Below are positions 12,089 to 22,722 of a stretch of 64,000 bases of DNA, piece by piece. The notes beneath the pieces are model-generated. The model did not search any database and was not told the origin of the DNA. It saw nothing but the letters and a program-made list of their open reading frames with translations. Origin of the DNA: Anthopleura xanthogrammica (Eukaryota; Cnidaria; Anthozoa; Actiniaria; Actiniidae); contig OZ025207.1 of NCBI GenBank assembly GCA_964019055.1, forward strand, positions 25,205,617 to 25,269,616, given 5' to 3'. Both the position numbers and the translations under genes were made by a program. Positions within the stretch are counted from its first letter, which is position 1. Each line of letters begins with the position of its first letter.

Positions 12089-12639
12089 GGAAGAAGAAGG
12101 AGGTATTTATGGAAAGTTAGAAAAAACCTTGTTTACTCATAAAGCGACGAAAGATAACTAAAAAGGTTTCCGTAGGGTAGATTATAATATAATATTATCA
12201 CAAACATTTTTATATGATTTGATTGCATGAAGATATTTTACGAAAATTAGGACAACTTACTTACGGACAGACTTACAACACGCTAGTTAGCTATGTCGCA
12301 AACGGGGAATCCCCTAGTAGATAAGTATAGAACGAGGTCACTCATGTGTGCTTAAACTATAGGCTTTGTCTTGTTTACGCGTCATAAAGCTAAATTAATA
12401 TATAAAAGCTAATATATAATATTAACTGTTTCTAATATATAATCAATGATAAAATACTATTACATATATATGGCATAATATATATACTATTAGAGCATGT
12501 TAATCTTGCCGGACTAGATTCTACAGTTAATATCATAAGCAAGTGAGTCGATGGTTCGTCGCAGCTAGATTTCGTGGATAATAGTGTTCGCGCGTGGTGC
12601 TCGTCTTTTAAAGGGATCATTATTTTATTCTGGAGTTTC

Positions 12640-12753
12640 TAAGGCCCGGTTTAGATGTCGAAGTTCACATGTGCTGATTGTAATGCAAATGAGCAAAACC
12701 TATGGTTTGAGTTTATTTGCATTAGATTCAGTTCATGTGAAAACCGGGCCTTA
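12640..12753. repeat. MITE family 3, array copy 2
   Basis: Near-identical to the copy at 9886-9999, offset by 2,754 bp. Confidence 0.8.
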
Positions 12754-13111
12754 ACTATTATTATTTCCAGAGCACAAAAGAATTCACGCCTTTTTTTGTT
12801 CCAGCAGCACGAGGTTTCAAAAATAGTTTTCCAAAGACGTAATCATGAACGAAAATCGGACTCTCAATATGTAATAGTATTGTTTATGATAATAAAATTG
12901 GTATAAATGTGGCATTGCTCGTGTCAAACGCTGAGTCATGTGTAGCGGCAGCTTCATTTGAAACAACAAGATGATTTCAAAAGCATAGCATCCTAACTAC
13001 ATCCCCAAAGTAGTTCGATAAAGAAAGTTTGAAAGTTTAAATTGAATATATATTTATATAATAGGCTTAATTCCGAGAGTGCGGGCTGTGTGGGAAGGGC
13101 ACTAGTTAACT

Positions 13112-13413
13112 TATTAGAGTTGTTCCGCACAAAAACGTTAGAGATGCAAATCTACAACTTGAGACCTTAGACATGTAAATTAATGCCGATAGTGTAAAAT
13201 ATACGCATGCAGTTTTCTTAGCACCTTCATTGCACAACTTTTCTTGTTTAGACTTATTGCGTTGGAGACAATGTCAACAAGAAATTGTGCAATGAAGGTG
13301 TTAAGAATTTAAAGCTGCACGCGTATTTTACACTATCGGCATTAATTTACATGTCTAAGGTCTTAAGTTGTACATTTGCATATCTAATGTTCCTGTGCGG
13401 AACAACTCTATTA
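13112..13413. repeat. Fold-back MITE, array copy 2
   Basis: Same arms and loop as 10358-10659. Confidence 0.8.
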
Positions 13414-13988
13414 TCAACTTTGAAATGGCGTATTTGTCAATACATCTATTGCAACACCTTCTCACCTCAGTTCTTTAGAAATTATTTCAAGGGATGACAA
13501 TAATACTGGAAAATGTTTCTTGCAACTCTTTGGTTTTAGACTTTAAATTATCTATCTCCTGTTTCCAGCGAATTAATAAATAAGTTCACTGATTTCTACT
13601 CTATAAATCGGCTATTGATCAGTGCCGAGTACTTCTTGTTTTATTACTGCAATGTCATCGTGTCATAGCGCGAAAACTGTGCACTGAGAGTTTATCTTCT
13701 TTTAAAAGAAAGGTAAAAGCGTTTCTTTTTTGATTCTTGAAAGATCGTGCATATATGTTAATCAATTTCATTTACTTACAGGAAAATGCCGAGCATCTAT
13801 TAGAGTCAGGGAGCCATCGAAGACAATCATTAAATCGGCCTTGCTTATTGAGGCTGGTTTCTGGTCCGACGATCAACGTGTTGAGAAAAAAAATCACAAG
13901 ATAAATTACGTACTTCATTTTGCAGCAGTGAAACACGAGGTTTCTTTCTTCACGGAAAAAATAATCCCTGTCTGTTTGCAGTGCAGTA

Positions 13989-14248
13989 TTTGGCGGGAAA
14001 GTCTAGGTACGCAGTCTCAGCCAGCTGCTGTATTTGGCGGGAAAGTCTGTATGACCAATCACGAATCGAGAATGGCTCGTCATCGAGGTTGTTTCAGCCA
14101 GCTGCTGTATTTGGCGGGAAAGTATTCATGGACAATCACGAATCGAGAATGGCTCGTCATCGAGGTTGTTTCAGCCAGCTGCTGTATTTGGCGGGAAAGT
14201 ATTCATGGACAATCACGAATCGAGAATGGCTCGTCTTCAAGGTAGCCG
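13989..14248 (+). promoter_or_regulatory. E2F-type site array, unit 2
   Basis: TTTGGCGGGAAA at 13989, 14033, 14110 and 14187, with three 77-bp minisatellite units from 14018 to 14248. It differs from unit 1 mainly in the spacer after the second site (TATTCATGGACAATCACG in place of TCTGTATGACCAATCACG), which disrupts the CCAAT core in two of three units. Confidence 0.5.
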
Positions 14249-14419
14249 TCTCAGCCAGCTTCTATCTTCACGGGGAAAAAAACTACTTGAAGGGAAAATG
14301 GCGATATCAGTACAGTTTGCCTTATGATGACTATAATTGCTCCTCTAGTTTGCCTTATGAAAGATCAGGTCTAGATTCTTAGCGAGAAGGGGATAAGAGC
14401 AGTTATGGTTGGCCCTACA

Positions 14420-14836
14420 ATGACAGACGAAGAGGATAACGAAGCCAGAGACGGGAAATATAAGCTTGTGTTTACAAGTCCCGAAGCTTATTCGGCAGTC
14501 ATCGTGCTACAGTATTCGCACTTAAAAACAAGATAGAGGCAGGTATTCATCGATGAAGGCATTGTGTTGTCAAGCGGTAATTTTAAAAGTGCCTTTTAAT
14601 CTCTTTTAGTCTCTGGTAATATTTGTGAAATGATAAATTCTCAAGCGTATGTTTATAAATTATTTCAAAATGTATCAGTTCTTTCACGTAGGGGCCATTT
14701 GCACTTCGAAGTTAGACATTACAGTAAATGTATGAACACAACAAGACCAACCTACACTTGGAACCGTTGTTTCGTGGTCACTCAAGCGAGTTCATGTTCA
14801 GGAAACACGAGGAAAGGTCTATTGATAAATAAGTAA
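14420..14836 (+). pseudogene. Array copy 3 of the small ORF, frameshifted in exon 1
   Basis: Same start (ATG 14420) and sequence as 11668-12088. The A-run after the sixth-last codon of exon 1 is one base shorter (TTAAAAACAAG), which brings a TAG into frame before the donor. The exon-2 segment is 14610-14836. Unless another donor is used upstream of the A-run, this copy cannot make the two-exon product. Confidence 0.35.
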
Positions 14837-15390
14837 TAAGGAAGAAGAAGGAGGTATTTATGGAAAGTTAGAAAAAACCTTGTTTACTCACAAAGCGACG
14901 AAAGATAACTAAAAAGGTTTCCGTAGGGTAGATTATAATATAATATTATCACAAACATTTTTATATGATTTGATTGCATGAAGATATTTTACGAAAATTA
15001 GGACAACTTACTTACGGACAGACTTACAACACGCTAGTTAGCTATGTCGCAAACGGGGAATCCCCTAGTAGATAAGTATAGAACGAGGTCACTCATGTGT
15101 GCTTAAACTATAGGCTTTGTCTTGTTTACGCGTCATAAAGCTAAATTAATATATAAAAGCTAATATATAATATTAACTGTTTCTAATATATAATCAATGA
15201 TAAAATACTATTACATATATATGGCATAATATATATACTATTAGAGCATGTTAATCTTGCCGGACTAGATTCTACAGTTAATATCATAAGCAAGTGAGTC
15301 GATGGTTCGTCGCAGCTAGATTTCGTGGATAATAGTGTTCGCGCGTGGTGCTCGTCTTTTAAAGGGATCATTATTTTATTCTGGAGTTTC

Positions 15391-15504
15391 TAAGGCCCGG
15401 TTTAGATGTCGAAGTTCACATGTGCTGATTGTAATGCAAATGAGCAAAACCTATGGTTTGAGTTTATTTGCATTAGATTCAGTTCATGTGAAAACCGGGC
15501 CTTA
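15391..15504. repeat. MITE family 3, array copy 3
   Basis: Same as 12640-12753, offset by 2,751 bp. Confidence 0.8.
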
Positions 15505-15862
15505 ACTATTATTATTTCCAGAGCACAAAAGAATTCACGCCTTTTTTTGTTCCAGCAGCACGAGGTTTCAAAAATAGTTTTCCAAAGACGTAATCATGAA
15601 CGAAAATCGGACTCTCAATATGTAATAGTATTGTTTATGATAATAAAATTGGTATAAATGTGGCATTGCTCGTGTCAAACGCTGAGTCATGTGTAGCGGC
15701 AGCTTCATTTGAAACAACAAGATGATTTCAAAAGCATAGCATCCTAACTACATCCCCAAAGTAGTTCGATAAAGAAAGTTTGAAAGTTTAAATTGAATAT
15801 ATATTTATATAATAGGCTTAATTCCGAGAGTGCGGGCTGTGTGGGAAGGGCACTAGTTAACT

Positions 15863-16164
15863 TATTAGAGTTGTTCCGCACAAAAACGTTAGAGATGCAA
15901 ATCTACAACTTGAGACCTTAGACATGTAAATTAATGCCGATAGTGTAAAATATACGCATGCAGTTTTCTTAGCACCTTCATTGCACAACTTTTCTTGTTT
16001 AGACTTACTGCGTTGGAGACAATGTCAACAAGAAATTGTGCAATGAAGGTGTTAAGAATTTAAAGCTGCACGCGTATTTTACACTATCGGCATTAATTTA
16101 CATGTCTAAGGTCTTAAGTTGTACATTTGCATATCTAATGTTCCTGTGCGGAACAACTCTATTA
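15863..16164. repeat. Fold-back MITE, array copy 3
   Basis: Same arms as 10358-10659. Confidence 0.8.
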
Positions 16165-16858
16165 TCAACTTTGAAATGGCGTATTTGTCAATACATCTAT
16201 TGCAACACCTTCTCACCTCAGTTCTTTAGAAATTATTTCAAGGGATGACAATAAAATACTGGAAAATGTTTCTTGCAACTCTTTGGTTTTAGACTTTAAA
16301 TTATCTATCTCCTGTTTCCAGCGAATTAATAAATAAGTTCACTGATTTCTACTCTAGAAATCGGCTATTAATCAGTGCCGAGTACTTCTTGTTTTATTAC
16401 TGCAATGTCATCGTGTCATAGTGCGAAAACTGTGCACTGAGAGTTTATCTTCTTTTAAAAGAAAGGTAAAAGCGTTTCTTTTTTGATTCTTGAAAGATCG
16501 TGCATATATGTTAATCAATTTCATTTACTTACAGGAAAATGCCGAGCATCTATTAGAGTCAGGGAGCCATCGAAGACAATCATGAAATCGGCCTTGCTTA
16601 TTGAGGCTGGTTTCTGGTCCGACGATCAACGTGTTGAGAAAAAAAATCACAAGATAAATTACGTACTTCATTTTGCAGCAGTGAAACACGAGGTTTCTAT
16701 CTTCACGGAAAAAATAATCCCTGTCTGTTTGCAGTGCAGTATTTGGCGGGAAAGTCTAGGTACGTAGTCTCAGCCAGCTGCTGTATTTGGCGGGAAAGTA
16801 GCGACATAGTGCAAATGCATGGCCAATCACGAATCGAGAATGGCTCGTCGTCAAGGTA

Positions 16859-17410
16859 GCTCGTGTGCAACGCTCAATTATGCATGGGATAAGTCATGTG
16901 TAGCGGCAGCTTCATTTGAAACAACAAGATGATTTCATAAGCATAGCAGAAATAAATATATTTTGAAATCACATTCATAAATTCGAGACTCTGCCGGATA
17001 ACACTCTATTTCGTCAGCAATCCATGTCTAGAAAACAATTGCTTTTGGTATTTTATACACATTAATATTAAAATATCGCAAAAGTATAGCACACCTATTG
17101 TTTCAACAGCACGAGATTTCGAAAATGTCGTTAGAGCAAAAACGTCTACACGTGAGGTTATCGGGTCAATACAATGCTTGTTGTCTCACATTTGCATGCA
17201 CCATGATAACAGCACACCAACTAATTATAACCTTGCTTATTTTTTAATTTCAACACATTTCCTTCGTCGTTTTGGCTGTCATCTTTATACAGGGTTAAAA
17301 CTACATCCCCAAAGTAGTTCGATAAAGAAGGTTTGAAAGTTTAATTAAATTGAATAATAGGCTTAATTCCGAGAGTGCGGGCTGTGCGGAAAGGACACTA
17401 GTTAACTTTA
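16859..17410. other. Truncated start of array unit 4 with a 340-bp insertion
   Basis: Homology to the unit resumes at GCTCGTGTGCAACGCT (compare 12913) directly after the minisatellite of unit 3, so the 5' half of this unit is missing. About 16945-17290 has no counterpart in the other units. No gene seen. Confidence 0.5.
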
Positions 17411-18070
17411 ATGCATGAGTCAATGTAAACCCCAACCCCCCCCCACCCCCCCCCCCCCGGGACAAGGTGGGGATTAGTAGGGGAAATGTAGGGGATTTGA
17501 GGCCATATTCATCCCCAGGGGGTCGGGGCTGGATAGCTTTGGTATCTTGTCCGTCCCCAGGGTAGGTGCCAAAGGTGGGGATTGGTTATGAGCTTGCAGA
17601 TGTTAAGCCAGCGGTAGTTCATCTCAGTGATGGAAAAACATGGCGTCAGCTGAAAAGGTGAGTTCTTTGTGATTGCAAATGAAAATCCTTTGTCTTTTCA
17701 TTGAATTGTTGACCATCCAAGCTTGAAACTGTTAAACAAATACTTATTAAGAGCTCATGTTTGCTTTTCTTTCAGAATGAGGAATAACAAAGTCTTATTC
17801 TTGATGGACCCTGGAAAAACAGTTTCTTCCAATTGTGCATGCATTTGTTCATCTATTAAAAGTTTGCATGCTTTCGTTTTTGAAGTTCTGTCTGCTCTCA
17901 TTACTTTATATTGTTTTTTTGTCCCCAGGTGGTGGGGGTTTTGAAGCTAAAAACAAGCCCCAGGGTAAGGGAATTTTTCCTCATTTGATAGCATGCTTTT
18001 TACAAATCCCCACCTTGTCCCGGGGTGAGGGTGGGGGTGGGGAGGTCGGGGTTTACATTGACTCATGCAT
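17411..18070. mobile_element. 660-bp TIR element with TA duplication and splice-competent mini-exons
   Basis: The ends ATGCATGAGTCAATGTAAAC and GTTTACATTGACTCATGCAT pair perfectly and continue into CCCC/GGGG. TA flanks both ends (17409-17410, 18071-18072), as in Tc1/mariner-type insertions. Inside, ATGGCGTCAGCTGAAAAG (17641-17658) ends at a perfect GTGAGT donor. It is followed by acceptors TTTCTTTCAG (about 17775) and TTGTCCCCAG (about 17929). The joined frame closes after three codons, so the element is non-autonomous. It probably keeps the first exon of a lost autonomous relative; that is inference. Long C/G homopolymers lie just inside the ends. Confidence 0.75.
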
Positions 18071-18650
18071 TATTATCAACTTTGAAATGGGGTATTTGTC
18101 AATCAATGTATTGCAGGATCTTCTCACCTTAGTTCTTTAGAAATTATTTCAAGGGATGACAATAATACTGGAAAATGTTTCTTGCAACTCTTTTGTTTTA
18201 GACTTTAAATTATCTATCTCCTGTTTCCAGCGAATTAATAAATAAGTTCACTGATTTCTACTCTATAAATCGGCTATTGATCAGTGCCGAGTACTTCTTG
18301 TTTTATTACTGCAATGTCATCGTGTCATAGCGCGAAAACTGTGCACTGAGAGTTTATCTTCTTTTAAAAGAAAGGTAAAAGCGTTTCTTTTTTGATTCTT
18401 GAAAGATCGTGCATATATGTTAATCAATTTCATTTACTTACAGGAAAATGCCGAGCATCTATTAGAGTCAGGGAGCCATCGAAGACAATCATTAAATCGG
18501 CCTTGCTTATTGAGGCTGGTTTCTGGTCCGACGATCAACGTGTTGAGAAAAAAAATCACAAGATAAATTACGTACTTCATTTTGCAGCAGTGAAACACGA
18601 GGTTTCTTTCTTCACGGAAAAAATAATCCCTGTCTGTTTGCAGTGCAGTA

Positions 18651-18910
18651 TTTGGCGGGAAAGTCTAGGTACGCAGTCTCAGCCAGCTGCTGTATTTGGC
18701 GGGAAAGTCTGTATGACCAATCACGAATCGAGAATGGCTCGTCATCGAGGTTGTTTCAGCCAGCTGCTGTATTTGGCGGGAAAGTATTCATGGACAATCA
18801 CGAATCGAGAATGGCTCGTCATCGAGGTTGTTTCAGCCAGCTGCTGTATTTGGCGGGAAAGTATTCATGGACAATCACGAATCGAGAATGGCTCGTCTTC
18901 AAGGTAGCCG
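18651..18910 (+). promoter_or_regulatory. E2F-type site array, unit 4
   Basis: TTTGGCGGGAAA at 18651, 18695, 18772 and 18849, essentially identical to the array at 13989-14248. A single decayed site is left in the last unit near 21111. Confidence 0.5.
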
Positions 18911-19081
18911 TCTCAGCCAGCTTCTATCTTCACGGGGAAAAAAACTACTTGAAGGGAAAATGGCGATATCAGTACAGTTTGCCTTATGATGACTATAATT
19001 GCTCCTCTAGTTTGCCTTATGAAAGATCAGGTCTAGATTCTTAGCGAGAAGGGGATAAGAGCAGTTATGGTTGGCCCTACA

Positions 19082-19501
19082 ATGACAGACGAAGAGGATA
19101 ACGAAGCCAGAGACGGGAAATATAAGCTTGTGTTTACAAGTCCCGAAGCTTATTCGGCAGTCATCGTGCTACAGTATTCGCACTTAAAAACAAGATAGAG
19201 GCAGGTATTCATCGATGAAGGCATTGTGTTGTCAAGCGGTAATTTTAAAAGTGCCTTTTAATCTCTTTTAGTCTCTGGTAATATTTGTGAAATGATAAAT
19301 TCTCAAGCGTATGTTTATAAATTATTTCAAAATGTATCAGTTCTTTCACGTAGGGGCCATTTGCACTTCGAAGTTAGACATTACAGTAAATGTATGAACA
19401 CAACAAGACCAACCTACACTTGGAACCGTTGTTTCGTGGTCACTCAAGCGAGTTCATGTTCAGGAAACACGAGGAAAGGTCTATTGATAAATAAGTACTA
19501 A
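19082..19501 (+). pseudogene. Array copy 4 of the small ORF, frameshifted in exon 1
   Basis: ATG at 19082; it shares the one-base-shorter A-run of the 14420 copy, so the exon-1 frame stops before the donor. The exon-2 segment ends with TAA at 19501. The shared frameshift means this copy and the 14420 copy descend from one another or from a common broken copy. Confidence 0.35.
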
Positions 19502-19998
19502 GGAAGAAGAAGGAGGTATTTATGGAAAGTTAAAAAAAACCTTGTTTACTCACAAAGCGACGAAAGAAAACTAAAAAGGTTTCCATAGGGTAGATTATAA
19601 TATAATATTATCAACTTACTTATATACGGACAGACTTACAACACGCTAGTTAGCTATGTCGCAAACGGGGAATCCCCTAGTAGATAAATATGGAACGAGG
19701 TCACTTAGTGTGCATAAATTATTTTTCTTTGTCGTGTTTACGAGTCATAATAATAACAAAAGTTAAAATTAATATATAAAACCTAATATATAATATTAAC
19801 TTTTTTTAATATATAATTAATGATAAAATACAATTATTTACATATATTTACTATTAGAGCATGTTAATCTTGCCGGACTAGATTCTACTGTTATCATAAG
19901 CGAGTGAGTCGATGATTCGTCGCAGCTAGATTCGGCGTGGATAATAGTGATCGTGGTGGTCGCCTTTTAAAGTCATCACTTTTTCATTCAGGAGTGTC

Positions 19999-20116
19999 TA
20001 AGGCCCGGTTTAGATGTCGAAGTTGAAATGTGCCGATTATAATGCAAATCAGCAAAACCTATTGTTTGAGTGTATTTGCATTGATTCGGTACGTACCGTG
20101 TGAAAACCGGGCCTAA
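19999..20116. repeat. MITE family 3, diverged array copy
   Basis: The ends TAAGGCCCGGTTTAGATGTC and AAAACCGGGCCTAAAC pair; the interior differs from the other array copies at many sites. Confidence 0.75.
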
Positions 20117-21342
20117 ACTATTATTATTTCTAAACAACCATATCACAAAAGAATTCGCGCCTTTTTTGTTCCAGGAGCACGAGGTTTCAAAAATGGTTTT
20201 CCAAAGACGTAACCATGAACGAAAATGGGACTCTCAATCTGTAGTAGTATTGTTTATGATAAACTAAGAATTATAGATATAGAAAGAACGTTTCTTTCGT
20301 AATTTCTGGCGTGAATTTTACAGAAATCAGACTTCTGAACGCATAATGCAACTTGTCATGCAATCACTAAGGATTGTGTTTTATGCATAATTTAACCGAC
20401 ACGCTAAAAGCTTTCTATGTAGCTTAAATTTATCAAACCACACTCAACCTTCGAAGAGAACAATAAGAACAAGAACAATACTTTCTAAGCCCCAGAGTAA
20501 ATTTCATGGCAATCTGTGAAGGAAATCGGCAATCACGAGCTCTTCAGAAAGTGTGATTTTAGCATTTTCTCGAAAACGAAACAATATTTTTGAAAACCAA
20601 GTACACATGGATTCATATCTGATAAAGGTCTATCTAACTTCAAAAGGAGAACGAATTTGATTTCTTGACTCTTTGCCACCATTTGTTTGATTCTTGTGGA
20701 CATTGCCTCTTAAATCATCTATCTCCTGTTTCCAGCGAATTAATAAATAACTCCACTGATTTCTGCTCTATAAATCGGCTATTGATCAATGCCGAGTACT
20801 TCTTGTTTTATTACTGTCATAGTGCAAAAACTGTGCACTGAGAGTTTCTTTTTCGATTCTTGAAAGATCATATGCATATCTGTATCAATTTCATTTACTT
20901 ACAGGAAAATGCCGAGCATCTATTAGAGTCAGGGAGCCATCGAAGACAATCATGAAATCGGCCTTGCTTATTGAGGCTGGTTTCTGGTCCGACGATCAAC
21001 GTGTTGAGAAAAAAAATCACAAGATAAATTATGTACTTCATGTTGCAGCCGCAAAACACGAGGTTTCTATCTTCACGGAACAAAATCCCTGTCTCTTCAC
21101 GGTGCAGTATTTGGCGGGAAAATCTGACCAATCACGAATCGAGAATGCTCGTCGTCAAGGTCAAGGTGCTATCTTCACGGAAAAAAAAGCATCGTCTGTT
21201 TACGTATTAAATATTTGGGAAATGAAGCACGTCAAACCGCAAACAAGCTCGTATATTGACAATGTGAGCTCGACAATGCATAAAATTACCAATGACATCG
21301 AGCATTTATGATAATGTTGGTTTGCGTATGATCATTTATGTC

Positions 21343-21442
21343 GATAATAAGCAATTATTGGACGAGGTTGAGCAAAATATCGTGATTTGTCACTGACAAA
21401 TCTCGATATTTTGCGATAATCGAGTTCAATAATTGTTTTATC
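21343..21442. repeat. Small palindromic element
   Basis: GATAATAAGCAATTATTG pairs with CAATAATTGTTTTATC, and the pairing continues through TCGxGATTTGTCA / TGACAAATCTCGA at the centre. Shortly after, 21550-21625 has a tandem pair of GCGCATGAGCA(A/G)ACCGTTATTTG. Confidence 0.6.
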
Positions 21443-22507
21443 ATTCAAATTATTTTTTCTAATCTTTGAGGGGCAGTGCGAGTCAAACAATAACAAAGAA
21501 GTCAGCTCATTTTTTCAGGGAAGCGAGCCATTGTCAAATACAGCGTTACTGCGCATGAGCAAACCGTTATTTGCAGTAAGATGGCTCTGCACCGTAATGC
21601 GCATGAGCAGACCGTTATTTGTAGGCAGTTATTTGCAGTTCTCTCGGCCAATCAAAATGACGGAAAAAATAAGTCCAAATATTTGATACAAACAATAGAA
21701 ACCCGTACTCTTGGATCTCATGATTTTAAATATTTTATTGAACATACAAGTAATGATGTATTCAAATATTCTTTTTTTTTTTTTTATTTATTTATTTTTT
21801 ATTTTTATTTTTATTTAATAACTTTCCCAAAAATAAGGACCTACAGTATAAAGATATATAACAAACAAACGGAAATAAAAAATAATACATACTAACAATA
21901 ATATACTAAGGGAGGACAACAGAAGGGGGAAACTGAATTCCCATATAAAACTGTTTTCCTAATATAACTATGGACAGGAACACGTATACATTAATATAAA
22001 ATTCTAAAAACATATGTTATTAAAATGTCTATGTACAAGATTGTATAAACAGATTACTGTTGACTAGATAATAAATGTGACATTAAACTAGCTTGATTTA
22101 AAATGGCTTAAAGATTTAGTCGCAAAAAACATGGAAATATTTTCCTAGGAAATCGTATTGCTTGAAGAAATTAAACTTTTTATCACAACTGCTTGAAGAA
22201 ATATCTTCCATGCATTGTATAACTAGACTGGAGTATAATTTTAATTTATCGCAAGTTGTCTTTGAGTCATGCATTTATCGTACTTTCAGTAATCTGTTTC
22301 TCGGACTTTTTATTTTTTTATTTATCTGTGACCTACTACATTAAAATAACATTTTTATTTTTATGTGAAGAGTTTGAATAGCCTTTTTAGCCGAGGTACG
22401 GTTTGTTTTATTCTGCTGAAAACTTGGTTTAAACCCATGGAAGATATTAACATAGGTAAAACACAACAAATTTTGGTGATTATTAAAGGGGGAATTTAAT
22501 TCTGTTA
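21443..22507. other. AT-rich intergenic DNA, no gene seen
   Basis: T-rich low-complexity DNA at 21771-21815 and scattered short open frames without splice logic or recognisable peptide. Confidence 0.5.
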
Positions 22508-22722
22508 CAGTGCGAATCGAAAAACCGTGGGCACCAAGAAATAATTTAGAAATCGTTTATTGTTCTTTGAACAATCTGAAACGACTTTCTAACTACAAGA
22601 AGTTTATCTGACTACAAATCAGTCTACATTCTAGCAGTTAGAGAGTTGTTTCAGACTGGTCAACGAACGATAAACGATCTCTGAAATATTTCTGGGTGCC
22701 CACGGTTTTTCGATTCGCACTG
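22508..22722. repeat. MITE with TA duplication (CAGTGCGAATCG ends)
   Basis: CAGTGCGAATCGAAAAACCG pairs with CGGTTTTTCGATTCGCACTG, continuing into TGGGCACC/GGTGCCCA. TA flanks both sides. The layout (CAGT..., then AAACCGTG(A/G)(A/G)CACC) is shared with the element at 35460-35918, so both may use the same type of Tc1/mariner transposase. Confidence 0.85.

Larger units (their letters stand above)
8954..21180. repeat. Tandem array of about 2.75-kb units
   Basis: Units read as 8954-11707, 11708-14459, 14460-16858 (3' truncated), 16859-19121 (5' truncated, with insertions) and 19122-21180 (diverged). Landmarks repeat at 2,751-2,754 bp: GATAAATTCTCAAGCGTATG at 9126, 11880, 14631 and 19293. The first three units are almost identical, while the last has many substitutions and a replaced interior (about 20260-20705). 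Each full unit carries, in order, a small ORF segment, a family-3 MITE, a 300-bp fold-back MITE, and a 77-bp minisatellite with E2F-type sites. This looks like recent unequal crossing-over on an older duplication. Confidence 0.9.

Noticed and set aside
14020..14245. 171- and 133-codon frames across the E2F minisatellite
   Set aside because: A repeat of 77 bp shifts frame each unit, and the open frames are read through tandem DNA in different frames in different copies.
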